From: Microvelia longipes
Lineage: Eukaryota > Arthropoda > Insecta > Hemiptera > Veliidae
DNA: 64,000 nucleotides
Reading direction: 5' to 3'
NCBI GenBank assembly: GCA_018340805.1
Contig: JACMZG010001908.1
Coordinates: forward strand, 16,926,707-16,990,706
The notes under the pieces were generated by a model. That model was not told where the DNA came from. It saw only the letters and a list, made by a program, of their open reading frames with translations, and searched no databases. The first letter of the stretch is position 1. The number at the start of each line of letters is the position of its first letter. This document shows, piece by piece, positions 11,961-21,879 of this stretch. A program made the position numbers and the translations under genes.

Positions 11961-12639
11961 AAAAACACAGAGAACGACCCCCACTCGAAATGCGTTGTTT
12001 AGGGGCCAAACTTTAGGTTGACCATCGTTTCGACTTTTTGGCCATTAGGACTTTTTGGTCACAGTGGCCGCATCGACTTTGGACCGAATTTATTCGATTC
12101 AGCGCCCAAAAATACATAGAAAGCGACACCCCACTCGAAATTTAATTTTCACCACCGTAATTTGGGTTCCGGTAATTTTTTGTGGGTTTTTCGACTTTTT
12201 GGTCACATAAAGAGGTCATATCGACTTCGAACCGATTTTATTCGATTCAGCGTCCCAAAAACATAAATAATGACATAAATTTGTGGATCCATTGAACACC
12301 TATAGATTGTGTTACATGAATATGCTTGGAGGTTACAAGCAAAATATTGTATGAAATTAAAAAAAAATATTTTAACAACTCGATAAAAGTCTCTTCAGTG
12401 TCCTAACCTATAAACTATAGAACTATCATGAAGACCAAAAATCAAATTAATAATAAGTAATGACCTTTTTAAAATAAATAATTGACAATGTGATCAAATA
12501 CTGTCTGTGTATAGATCATAAATCAAAATATTTTGTATTTTATATTATATTCTGAAACGGATTTGTGTTTTGGTCCGAGGATCGACTCCCGCCACGACGC
12601 CTAATCCCCATAAGCGAACTTTTTCCCAAAGGAAATTCA

Positions 12640-12800
12640 CTAAAATACGTCATTTGTTTACATTATGTTATATATGTCAATCAATAAAACCTGAAGTAAA
12701 GCCGATAATAAATTTTACACTTTATGCTTATATTTACCAATTAACCATAAATTTTAAGTACATGTGTGTAAAATTTCAACACGATCAGACAATGTTCTCT
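12640..12800 (+). repeat. dispersed repeat family D, copy
   Basis: ATACGTCATTTGTTTACATT, TATGTCAATCAATAAAACC and GCCGATAATAAATTTTACAC define it. It runs into the hairpin at 12807. The ORF across it is fortuitous. Confidence 0.55.
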
Positions 12801-12806
12801 CTCTTC

Positions 12807-12844
12807 TCCGTTCGAGAGAAAGTCTAAGCTTTCTCTCGAACGGA
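12807..12844. repeat. perfect hairpin, 16-bp stem, 6-nt loop
   Basis: Arms TCCGTTCGAGAGAAAG and its complement flank the loop TCTAAG. It lies at the end of a dispersed-repeat copy. Confidence 0.85.
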
Positions 12845-13039
12845 TTACTATTTTTAAATAAAGCATAGTACAAAAATCAATCTTGGTGAGGACACAATTC
12901 CAATTGAAAAGCAGTTTGTTGTGACGTCATTAACCCGGTTAGATGAGCCTGCAAAATTTTTAAAAAGTCGTTAAAATTCAAGGTTATTATTTTTCGCCAC
13001 GAAAAAGGTCTGTAATTATGTTTCTTAGGGCACTGAATC

Positions 13040-13567
13040 CAATGAACCCGCTCCAAAGTCGATAAGACTACTCAAAGCTAGGATTCCCAGGTTCAAATCT
13101 TAGTACCGACGCTAATATTTTATCATCTTATTTACTGTATTTAAACTTCAAAAATAATTCTGGCGCGAAGGTCCACAAGCCGGGTGAATTTTCTTTGAAA
13201 TGCGCGCTTTCTTGATTATTAATGCATTTTTTGTTTAAGTTTTTATATGTATATAATAACCTAAGAAATAGCGTCAAAACTTGTTATTTAATTTTTTTTC
13301 TCGAATTTTTAATAGGAAAAGTGCTAAAATTAGCATAAACTGAGCGTTAAATGAGTGCAAATAATGCTGTGCTGTGTAGTGTATAATCTATGGAATAAAT
13401 ATGCGCATTTTCTTTGAAAAATTAGAAAAAAATCAAAAAACAAGTTTTGAGGATATTTCTTAGGTTATTAAATATATATCAAGAACTTAAACGAAAATTG
13501 GATTAATAATCAAGAAAACGCGCATGTCAAAGAAATTTCGCTCATTGTGGACCTCCACGCCAGAATT
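13040..13567 (+). mobile_element. palindromic SINE-like element with tRNA-like head
   Basis: The head at 13040-13110 has a B-box-like CAGGTTCAAATCTTAG (13090-13105). A 13159-13567 palindrome follows. Its left arm has TTCTGGCGCGAAGGTCCAC and its right arm mirrors it (GGACCTCCACGCCAGAA). The order matches the element at 11.4-12.0 kb in the opposite orientation. Confidence 0.6.
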
Positions 13568-13602
13568 TTTGAATTTATAGCATTGATAAGATATCTTAAA
13601 AT

Positions 13603-13875
13603 TTTGGCTCGGAGGTCCACTAGCCGAGCGAATTATCTTTGTGACGCGTCCATACTTGCTAAAAAAATCATTTCTTGCTTAAGTTTCCAGTTTATGTCTT
13701 ATAACCTAAAGTATCATTAACTCACATAACTTTTCTCAGATTTTTCAAAGGAAAGCTGCTTATGCATTCCTCGGGTTATACAAAACTTTTGTCATCATAT
13801 CAAAATTGATACTCCATAGCACTATTCGTACTTACACAAAGCTCCATTTTTGCTAATCCTAAAATATTTTAGCGC
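13603..13875 (+). mobile_element. palindromic SINE-like family copy
   Basis: It starts with TTTGGCTCGGAGGTCCAC and continues with ATTTCTTGCTTAAGTTTCCA and CTCGGGTTATACAAAAC, the arm and loop motifs of the family. It ends where the minus-strand repeat at 13.9 kb begins. Confidence 0.5.
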
Positions 13876-13884
13876 AATTTGGCA

Positions 13885-14080
13885 AATCTGGGAAAAATTG
13901 TGAGTCAAAAAGTAATGCTACGGGGTACCATGCAACTTTTCCTCATGCCATCGGATTCGCTACCCTCAACCTCCATTCTTCGGATTCGCATCGCTCGTCC
14001 TCAGAATAAACAATTTGCCAAATTTATACTGCAACGTGTCTTTGGACTCGCTTCTCTTGTCCTCAGACAGTAAATTCATC
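13885..14080 (-). mobile_element. retroposon tail fragment of the 5S-like family
   Basis: The minus strand reads GAGGACGAGCGATGCGAATC, AGGGTAGCGAATCCGATGG and then AAAAGTTGCATGGTACCCCG. This is the tail module of the 26.7-kb copy, with the GAGGACGAG block duplicated. A 64-residue ORF across it is a by-product. Confidence 0.45.
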
Positions 14081-14159
14081 CGTTGCATTTTCAGCAGTCA
14101 CCACCCTCAATATTGCTTAACTTTTATGATCCAACAAAAACCATAGATACATTTGTCAC

Positions 14160-14835
14160 ATGAAAACGAAACTTATTTATTATACGTGTACGGGTGGGGA
14201 GGCCAAGCCTGGCAAGTAGACCACTGTATTAGGTCCTTATTACCAACCCTTTATCTCATCACCCTCTCGCCCTCTAACCACTACTCCATCCTACCTTCCC
14301 TGTTGAATTTTCTAGCTTGATTTATATACTTATGAATATCCTGCCAGCTGATAGATTCCAAATCTTCTTTCTTCAATTCTCCAGTGCCAAAAATTTGAAA
14401 ACTTATTCTGCTGTATCCTTCGCAGTACCCTAAAAAGTGATAGGCAGTCTCTTCTTTCTCATAACACACCTCGCACAGAGGGTTTTGAGAGATTCCCATT
14501 AGAGTTGGGTGTCTTTTAAGCCGGCAATGTTCAGTTATAAGACCAACAATGTTCCTTAAGTTGGGTCTATTAAGGTCCAACAGCCTTTTTGCTTTCTTTG
14601 TACATAAGCAGAGAAGTAGTAGTTTAGTTTGCCTGCAGCTTTCACTATTCCTTCACATGAGATTTGCCTTACACCAAATCCACTCATTTATTACCGATTT
14701 CGCTAACCTTTTGGACCAGTCATAGCTGGTTCAGGTCCAATAAATGGTGTTGTGCCCCCTTCTTTCGCCAACTTGTCTTTAAAGCTTCACAACACTTCAT
14801 CACCAGCAGTGAGCTTATGTTGGGGTCTTCTTAAT
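14160..14835 (-). pseudogene. degenerate 3' end of a Jockey/R1-like non-LTR retrotransposon (RNase H and C-terminal zinc motif)
   Basis: On the minus strand, the stretch 14580-14281 stays open for 99 codons. It carries NIVGLITEHCRLKRH and MGISQNPLCEVC, then EETAYHFLGYC, the Cys/His-containing C-terminal block found after RNase H in Jockey-, I- and R1-type LINEs. Upstream on that strand (about 14790-14720), LAKEGGTTPFIGPEPA matches the end of the RNase H domain of the same elements. Between the two blocks the frame is broken by stops and shifts. The reverse transcriptase is missing, so this is a 5'-truncated, dead copy. Positions 14160-14280 are probably its 3' UTR. Confidence 0.8.
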
Positions 14836-14849
14836 AGTTCAATGATTTC

Positions 14850-17330
14850 TTTTTAGGGACACTAAAGAGACCTACTTTATTGTTATTAAATTATTTATTC
14901 ATGCAATGATTTTATTTCACTTGTATTTCTAAGCATATTCATGTAAATATTTAATAAATAAAAAGAAAAAATACAATTCTTATATTATCTTAAGTATACC
15001 TTAGGAAAAATATATAAACAACTTACAGAAAATATCATTTAGGAATGTTCAAACTACGCCAGAAATTAAAAACTATAGTTACTAAAAAAATTTCAACAAA
15101 AGTTAGAATAAAATATTGTAAAACTTTACCAACATTAAAGAGAGATAAACAAAGATCTAATTTATTTACATCAAATAATCAAAATGCAGTATAAAGTCAC
15201 ATAAGAAATGTGGAAGAGCTTAATCGGAATGAAATTTTAAATTAATCAAGTCAAATTAATTATTTATAAAATTAAAGACTAACAATAGTGAATAAACAAA
15301 GTAGCTATTTTCGTGTTTCCCATTCTTCTTTAATTTTAGTAATTAATTACTAAAATTAATACGGTAAAATAAAATGTATACTTTTTTCTGTTTCACTAGG
15401 TTAAAAGTTTATCAACTAAAACAATATTATATAATACCAAATAAATTATTTGGTAATAACTAACAAATATGTATCTTTGCCAATTATACAGACTTTATCA
15501 AAATCAAAATGATGGCCAAAGAGTAAACCCTTAGGCCATAATTTTATATATACTAAATATATAAATTCATTTAAATTTTCTAACTTCTATTCAACGTTCG
15601 ACCAATCTTCAGATAGCGAAACTTATTATGATTTAGTAGAGGGAAATTCTATTGCTATTACATTTTTAGTTTATAAGTTATTGGCGAACATATACAATTT
15701 TTGTGCAAAACCTAAAATTATATTAAAAAGTTTTTTTACATCTGTCAAAACCATGACGTTTACCGCATTAAATTTAAATTTTCAAATTATGTGATACATT
15801 GATAAAATGTTGTGCTGATAATCTTATAAAGAACTATACTAATAAAAACCAGGAAGCTAAGTATGATCACAGGTCTTTAACGCATTCGTGGACATTATAA
15901 CAGTATAGCATATATAAGAATGCAACCTATATTATTTGATTAAATGCCTATTTACCGTATTATTATTTCTGAGTTTTAATTAACCTAAGGCTATAAGTCA
16001 TAAGAAAAAGGTGAAAACCGCGTAAATGAAATAATCCTGTCAGAATTGGCATCCAATGAACAATTGTCGCTTGATAACGAAGAAATATTATCGTCTAATA
16101 TGATTGAATCAGCACTAAAATCTGATGCGTATCTAATGTGTTGCACTGTCATGACATTGTATTAGAAAAATGCCTCTTTTTAATTCGTTTCGCTTTTTAA
16201 AAGATTGTTAAAAGTACTACGTTTTTTCAAAACGCATAAAACTGTTAACATGTTTACATATTATAGGGTGCCAAATTAAATATTGGCCCAACGCGCAAAA
16301 ACTCCTGGTTCGCTACTGCCTGGGTGATCCCAAGTCAATCATAGTAGAGTAGTGAATGGACTCCACCTGCTACACTAGAGATTCTGGGATCTTGTACTGG
16401 TACTGTCTGGGATAAGAGAGTCTCAGACAGTACTGTCTAGTTTTATGAATAGTCAATAAACAATATTTTAATTCGTCTGGAAGACAAAAGATCACGACCA
16501 CTTTAGGAGATACAAATGTCTGGCGCTGTAGCTTCCATAGCCAAACTTGATTTCTTTAAAAATAAAAATTTAATAAAAAATGTAAATAAATTAACAATAG
16601 GTTGAGAGATTAGATCATCAGCATATTATCTTAAGAAAGGGTATCTGATCGCTAATCCTTTAACTTTTATTACTTTTTATAAAAAAGTTGCCTTGGATTT
16701 AATTATATCTTCCAAATGTTTTAACAATACCTTATACAAAATATTATGAACAAGGTAAAAAAAAATAGACATCATTAAATCAACTTAGTATAAAATTTTG
16801 GCGGCAAAAAACAGTATTAAAGAATATGGTAATGAACCTAAAATAGAGTTGACCTGAGAGATGAGTTAAATTGTTGCGGTAGGTAGTCCACATTTCCGAA
16901 TAAGGCTTGCCAACCTCAGAACAAACAATTTGGAAAATTGTAAATCCTCCATTTACAACTTAATAATATTTTTTATTTAATAAAATAATTAGAGTTTTAA
17001 TAAGGATGTATTTGTAAAAAAAATATCATAATTTGTAATATTTTTACTATCGACGTACATATATAAATTTTAGGTGATTTCTTTTTGGACTATCAAGTTA
17101 AGAAGCATAGTGAGAAGAGATCTTATTATTTTTTTATAATAATGAAACATAATTTTCTTTTGATATCTTTTAAAGTGAATATAAATAAACTAATGACGTA
17201 TTTTTTACGATTCATAGAAGTGGTGTAGTGAATGTGGATTAGTTTCTATGTTATTAGTGGATATATATAGTTGGTTGTTTTAAATTTTTGTTAGAGATTT
17301 AAGAAAGACGTTGCTCAAGGTGAAGTCTGC
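14850..17330. other. AT-rich intergenic DNA upstream of the DM gene
   Basis: I see no gene or repeat family here apart from the palindrome at 15330. A short GC-richer patch at 16270-16450 carries imperfect inverted copies of TACTGTCTGGGA. Distal regulatory DNA for the DM gene is possible but nothing in the sequence shows it. Confidence 0.5.
15330..15359. repeat. perfect 30-bp AT-rich palindrome
   Basis: Half-site TTAATTTTAGTAATT followed directly by its complement. Confidence 0.85.
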
Positions 17331-17339
17331 ATCCCTCTC

Positions 17340-17615
17340 TTGTAAAAAATCTGCTCAATGTAGTGCCTCGTGTAGACCAGTTGACAGTTTATGACCCGTT
17401 GGATGGGGTGGGAGAAACAACGATAAGCCCCTTGTGGTAGGGGGACTCATAACGTAATACGTTAGTTCTATTGACGTCCGTAACGCGGCGCCACATGCGA
17501 GCGCAACATCGGTGCACCGAGCGCGCTCCGCCCCCTGCAGTTGCATTCCGCATACTGCACTCACCGTCTTTACCTTGCACCGGTCTCCGCGCCTCCAATA
17601 CATCGTAAATCCGTA
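17340..17615 (+). promoter_or_regulatory. CpG-rich island, likely promoter/5'UTR of the DM-domain gene
   Basis: This is the longest G+C- and CpG-rich stretch in an otherwise AT-dominated window. The densest part is about 17480-17600, with segments such as AACGCGGCGCCACATGCGAG. It ends about 100 bp before the DM-gene ATG. It includes a CRE-like TGACGTC at 17473-17479. No clear TATA box is seen inside it. Overlapping antisense ORFs here are best explained by the lack of AT-rich stop codons, and they resemble nothing I know. The promoter role is inferred from position and composition; an untranslated first exon is equally possible. Confidence 0.5.
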
Positions 17616-17717
17616 CTCGACTATCGTACTTATCTAAAAATTAGTTCTTAGTGGATTTTATTTAAAATTCTTCTTAACTTAAAAAAATATAATCAATTTG
17701 AATTCTTTATTTAAATA

Positions 17718-18137
17718 ATGAGTGAAGACGAGCGGCTCGGGGAATTATCAAAATTGGGGAAAAGAAGTGCTAAAAGAGATTCAACAGATGACAGCAAAGA
17801 TGAAAACAAAAAGCGATGCTGCGCCCGGTGTCGCAACCACGAAACTGAGCTCATAGAACTCAAAGGCCATAAAAACTACTGCCCTTGGCGGGATTGCTTC
17901 TGCGAGCTATGTCTCAAGACTGTGTTCAGACAGAAGTTAATGGCTGATCAGACGGCTTCCAGAAGGAAACGAGATGAGATGAAAGAAAGAGCTAAGAAAG
18001 GACTGCCGTTAGTTGTTCCTACTGTTAAGCAAGCTAGTTTGAAAAATCCCTGTGTACCGACTCCTCAGCAATCACCCTTAGCTTCTTTTATTACTTCTCA
18101 GAGTAAGCAGTTTTATTTTAAATCAAATAATTCTTAG
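17718..18137 (+). CDS. short DM-domain (Doublesex/DMRT family) transcription factor
   Basis: Predicted 139-residue nuclear DNA-binding protein. Residues 1-32 are charged and low in complexity, rich in Lys, Asp and Ser. Residues 33-83 form a DM domain: CARC (35-38), RNH (39-41), KGHK (49-52), YC (54-55), then C60, C62 and C65, followed by RQKLMADQTASRR (71-83), which matches the recognition-tail pattern of the family. The zinc ligands C35, C38, H41, H51, C55, C60, C62 and C65 are all present. Nine residues separate H41 from H51, where DM domains I know have eight. A basic stretch (84-95) and a Pro/Gln/Ser-rich tail with no recognisable OD2 dimerisation domain follow. The ATG is supported by an in-frame TAA at 17712-17714. 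DM proteins are known to bind the DNA minor groove and direct sexual differentiation. Which DMRT subfamily this belongs to is uncertain; doublesex-like is a guess. A good donor (AGA|GTAAGC) at 18102/18103 means the last 11 residues could be intronic read-through. Confidence 0.9.
   Translation: MSEDERLGELSKLGKRSAKRDSTDDSKDENKKRCCARCRNHETELIELKGHKNYCPWRDCFCELCLKTVFRQKLMADQTASRRKRDEMKERAKKGLPLVVPTVKQASLKNPCVPTPQQSPLASFITSQSKQFYFKSNNS
18103..18108 (+). promoter_or_regulatory. candidate 5' splice site inside the DM-gene ORF
   Basis: The context CTCAGA|GTAAGC matches the metazoan donor consensus well. Use of it would end the coding exon at 18102 after 128 codons plus one base and replace the last 11 residues of the ORF. 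Doublesex genes of many insects have an intron after the DM exon, so this is plausible. If it is unused, the gene is a single exon. Confidence 0.35.
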
Positions 18138-18332
18138 TTATAAGTTTAAATTACTTAACTTTAAACAAAATTAATTCTTAACACCATTAGACAATGCTAC
18201 AACTAATGGCTTTCAAATTGAGTTTCTTTGTGGCTGAACATTTACCTGTGATCCTAGTGTTAATCAAGTCTAAAGTTGAGGTCAAAAGCAAAAATTTAAA
18301 CGTAGAGCTGTTTTAACACAACTTTCACTTAA

Positions 18333-18355
18333 AATAAATAAGCTTATTAAATAAA
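18333..18355 (+). terminator. candidate polyadenylation signals downstream of the DM gene
   Basis: Two AATAAA hexamers (18333-18338 and 18350-18355) lie about 200-220 bp after the stop codon, before the minisatellite. They would suit a compact unspliced transcript of roughly 0.8 kb. AATAAA is common by chance in such AT-rich DNA. Confidence 0.3.
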
Positions 18356-18545
18356 TAAGTTCAGAGTAAGAAAGGTACCTTCTTCCATACTCTGGGTAAA
18401 TAACGTTTAGTATTAGCATACCGGCTTTAAGAAACAAAAGGTAACTTTTGGTTTAGATTAACGAATTTAGACAAGAGAATAAAATTTAAAATGATTTAAA
18501 AGCCGGTCTAGAGATAATTTGATCAACATAGCTGCATTACCTCCT

Positions 18546-19209
18546 AATTACTTTATAACCAGGTTTATATTAGCTGATTACTTTATAACCAGGTTTATAT
18601 TAACTGATTACCTTATAACCAGGTTTATATTAACTGATTACCTCATAACCAGACTTATATTAGCTGATTACCTTAGAAACATGCTTATATTACCTGATTA
18701 CCATAGAGCCAAGCTATATTAGCAGATTACCTTATAACCAAGCTCACATTAGATAATTACCTTATAGCCGGGCTTATATTAGCTGATTACCTTATAACAA
18801 AGCTTATATTCGCTGATTACCTTATAGCCGGGCTTATATTAGCTGATTACCTTATAACAAAGCTTATATTAGCTGATTACCTTATAACAAAGCTTATATT
18901 CGCTGATTACCTTATAAAAAAAACTTATATTCGTTAATTACCTAATAAAAAACTTATATTCGTTGATTACCTTATAACAAAGCTTATATTTGTTGATTAC
19001 CTTATAACAAAGCTTATATTCGTTTATTACCTTATAACAAAGCTATATTCGTTGATTACCTTAACAACTTATATTCGTTGATTACCTTATAACAAAGCTT
19101 ATATTCGTTATTACCTTATAACAAAGCTTATATTCGTTGATTACCTTATAACAAAGCTTATATTCGGTGATTACCTTATAACAAAGCTTATATTCGGTGA
19201 TTACCTGTA
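18546..19209. repeat. 30-bp minisatellite, about 22 copies
   Basis: Tandem units close to CTTATAACAAAGC + TTATATTCGTTGATTAC run for about 660 bp, beginning about 410 bp after the DM-gene stop. The variants are ordered. Proximal copies have CCAGGTTTATATTAACTG, central ones GCCGGGCTTATATTAGC, and distal ones ACAAAGCTTATATTCGTTG. Because 30 is divisible by three, an accidental 67-residue ORF with a ten-residue period runs through the first copies; I do not consider it a gene. Confidence 0.95.
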
Positions 19210-19728
19210 TAACTATGTCGATAAGAAATTGTTTAAGGTTCTACTTAAATAGTATTTGTAAGTGAAAATTCACCTCCTCATAAATACATCTAAATAAACA
19301 TATCTCTTTTAAAATAATACCTCTTCTAACAAATATCCAAATAAGAGATATCTAAAATCTAATTCAGATTGAAAAATTGTTAGTAGCATTTTAGTAAATC
19401 ATTTTATCCTCTTTTTCATTTAATTATATCTTCACCATAAATTTATCTTCTTTAACTGAATTTAACTTAATTAGGTTATTTAGAACTAAGAACTATATTT
19501 AACAGTCAATAGAACTTGATTAGGTAGCTTTATCAAACTTCTGTTCTTGAATGGCAAAATAATCTAACTGCTTATCTAGCTTTGCAATTCCATCAGCTTG
19601 CACACTGAACCAATTTAAGGGGGTCTGATAAGAATTTTTAAATGAATTCCTATCTACTCATCTATTCTTATAAAATTCTTGACTCTTTTCATCCACTAGA
19701 ATTTGCACATAACATAAGTACATTTAAA

Positions 19729-19890
19729 ATAATGTCAACACCAACAACGTCTTTCTACTAATTTTAAAATTTGTTAAGCAGAGCCGGCTTTCGGCAATTA
19801 TGCCATCTACAAGTGCCTAAATAAGTTAAGCCGGCTCTGCTTAATAAAGTTTAAAATTAGTGGAAAGACGTGGTTGGTGTTGATATTATT
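19729..19890. mobile_element. foldback element with about 60-bp arms
   Basis: The left arm carries AATGTCAACACCAACAACGT and ends GCAGAGCCGGCT (to 19790). The right arm (19827-19890) is its reverse complement with few mismatches, around a 36-bp loop. Confidence 0.75.
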
Positions 19891-20087
19891 GTAGAAAATT
19901 CCACTGCGCTTACTGAAGTTACATTTAAAACTTTTAAAAGAAGGATAAATATTACATTAATTACTTTATAGTTTATACCAAAGGTATTAATATTTATTGG
20001 TAAGAATTGGTCTAAATAATTAAAATAAATTTACCAAGTTATCAATTATATATTGTCATTATTAAGGTTTATAATTATATAATAATA

Positions 20088-20165
20088 CCAAAAAAGTCGG
20101 GTACAGGGTACCTCGGTACTTTTCCGCACAACTTCTCGCGTCGATCGTCCTCAAAATATCATGAT
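20088..20165 (-). mobile_element. retroposon tail fragment of the 5S-like family
   Basis: The minus strand reads GAGGACGATCGACGCGAGAA, then GTACCGAGGTACCCTGTACC and CGACTTTTTT, the tail module seen at 27.0 and 41.5 kb. No 5S-like head is recognised. Confidence 0.45.
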
Positions 20166-21053
20166 TACACGAAGCTTAAGGTGTTAGTGATAGCTTAAGT
20201 GATAGCTCAGTATGAGGTATCAAAATATGTATGGGATTTGCACTTATTCATTATAACTTTTGCTAGCTATTGATATATCGAACGTCGAAGAGCAGTAAGA
20301 AATTTAAAATAATTGGTTGTTAAAATTTTAAAATGTAATAGTCAATCGTTTCTAAGTGCGGACTACATAAAAATTATATTTTTGGATCGTATAACCACCA
20401 ATAGGTTTTTAGAGATGTGTCAAATTTTAGATTTTTAACGAAATTTTAAAGTGTTCGGTGACTGCAAATTAGTTTATTGTAATCAGAAATAAAGGGTCTA
20501 CCGGACCGCACAATTAGATCTAAAGTCTGATTGTTCTGCCAAGTTTTAACTCTTAAGCATTTACACAGCGGGAGTTATGCGTGACACAACAGAAATACAC
20601 ACTCAAGCACACACAGCATGATGAAAACCACTCAGAACGTCATGAAACTTCCCGAAACAAATAGTTAAGATGAAAACTTGGTTTTTATATTATTATGGCA
20701 AACTCAATACTTTTTCTTATACCTACGACAGCAGGCGAGTTAAAGTAATATACAATTACATGATTAGTTTTACAAGCTTGTTATTTCTATAAGCTCACTC
20801 AAAGCTTGTTTGTAGGTGATAGTGTTATAGTAGATAATTTTTATTATTACTTTATAATTATGTGCTTTGATAGAGACTTAATATATAGTTGAAAGCTTGG
20901 TAAATTGATTTGTATAATTTATACTAATCTTCCTAAAAACTGTAATAAGATATTTAAATATTGTGGTCTCTAAACGCTTAATATAGTTTATATTAATCTT
21001 CATAAATTATTCTTATATTTAAATAATAATATCTTTAAATTAATCTTTCATAA

Positions 21054-21110
21054 ATAAATAATAAATAAATAAATAAATAAATAAATATATATATATATAT
21101 ATATATAATA

Positions 21111-21154
<44 letters not shown>

Positions 21155-21222
21155 TGTGTGTGTGTATGTGTATGTGTTTGTGTGTGTGTGTGTGGATGTT
21201 GAGTGAGTGTGTGTATGCATAA
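21054..21222. repeat. compound microsatellite (AATA)n(TA)n(TG)n
   Basis: Continuous simple repeats change type twice. The minus-strand ORFs reading through it are artefacts. Confidence 0.95.
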
Positions 21223-21259
21223 AATTATCATGCATACACAATATTTATGAATACTTTAA

Positions 21260-21475
21260 TTCATCTGCCTACTATCAAGTGTAATGAGAAATATAAATAC
21301 TGGCGGCTGCTCTAGAAGACCTGATTACCACATTCATCTGAATTATGACGAATTTTTACGGCTTTCAATTACAAATTGGTTATACGAAAGGGTTTTTGTA
21401 GATACTCATGAGCCTATGTATCATGTAGGTAGACTCAAATACACAAAAGAATTGGTAAATAATATTGACCAATAG
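21260..21475 (+). other. unassigned short open stretch (possible exon)
   Basis: Open for 72 codons between TAA at 21257 and TAG at 21473, and a little richer in G+C than its flanks. An ATG at 21284 would give 63 residues, including NYDEFLRLSITNWLYERVF and HEPMYHVGRLKYTKELV. I do not recognise the family. A loose resemblance to the Doublesex OD2 pattern (FL near the start, then MY about 20 residues later) is noted. AG acceptors at 21278-21279 and 21314-21315 would not join in frame to the donor at 18103. It may be a chance ORF. Confidence 0.2.
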
Positions 21476-21615
21476 ATAAATGCTAATTAAGTATCTTTAT
21501 TTAAAAAATGTTTTGTCATTTGAACTATATTACATCAAGTTACTTTTGACGCCTAGCATATGCATGTTAAAAAAATGGTTCAATTCGAACACCTTATTTA
21601 AAAAAAATATTTTAG

Positions 21616-21800
21616 TTCAGAACTCGGCAACACTGCCGTGTTCTGCTGACTTTCCAACAGTTGTAAATTATGGGAAGTCGGCAGAACTCGGCAACACTGC
21701 CGTGTTCTGCTGACTTCCCAACACTTGTAAGTGATGAGAAGTCAGGAGAACTCGGCAACTCTGTCGTGTTCTGCTGACTTCCTAACACTTGGAAACTTGT
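21616..21800. repeat. hairpin-forming tandem repeat, about 65-bp unit, three copies
   Basis: Units contain AACTCGGCAACACTGCCGTG and TTCTGCTGACTTCC. Within a unit GGGAAGTCGGCAGAACTCGG pairs with the downstream half, so each unit can fold into a stem of about 20 bp. The region is GC-richer than its flanks. Confidence 0.8.
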
Positions 21801-21879
21801 AAGTCGTGGGAAGTGACTTTTCGTGTAAAATACAAGTAAACAAGTTTAAAACAATTTTTTTTTACAAAACGTGCCTTAA

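Noticed and set aside
17355..17603. Two overlapping minus-strand ORFs upstream of the DM gene
   Set aside because: They sit in two frames of a CpG-rich patch with few stop codons, match nothing familiar and have no sign of a coding continuation. Promoter or UTR is the simpler reading.
18519..18722. 67-residue ORF with ten-residue repeats
   Set aside because: It is a reading frame through a 30-bp minisatellite. The frame is lost in later copies.
18546..19209. CRISPR array, because of the regular 30-bp repeats
   Set aside because: Units are contiguous with no spacers, and the context is eukaryotic. It is a minisatellite.
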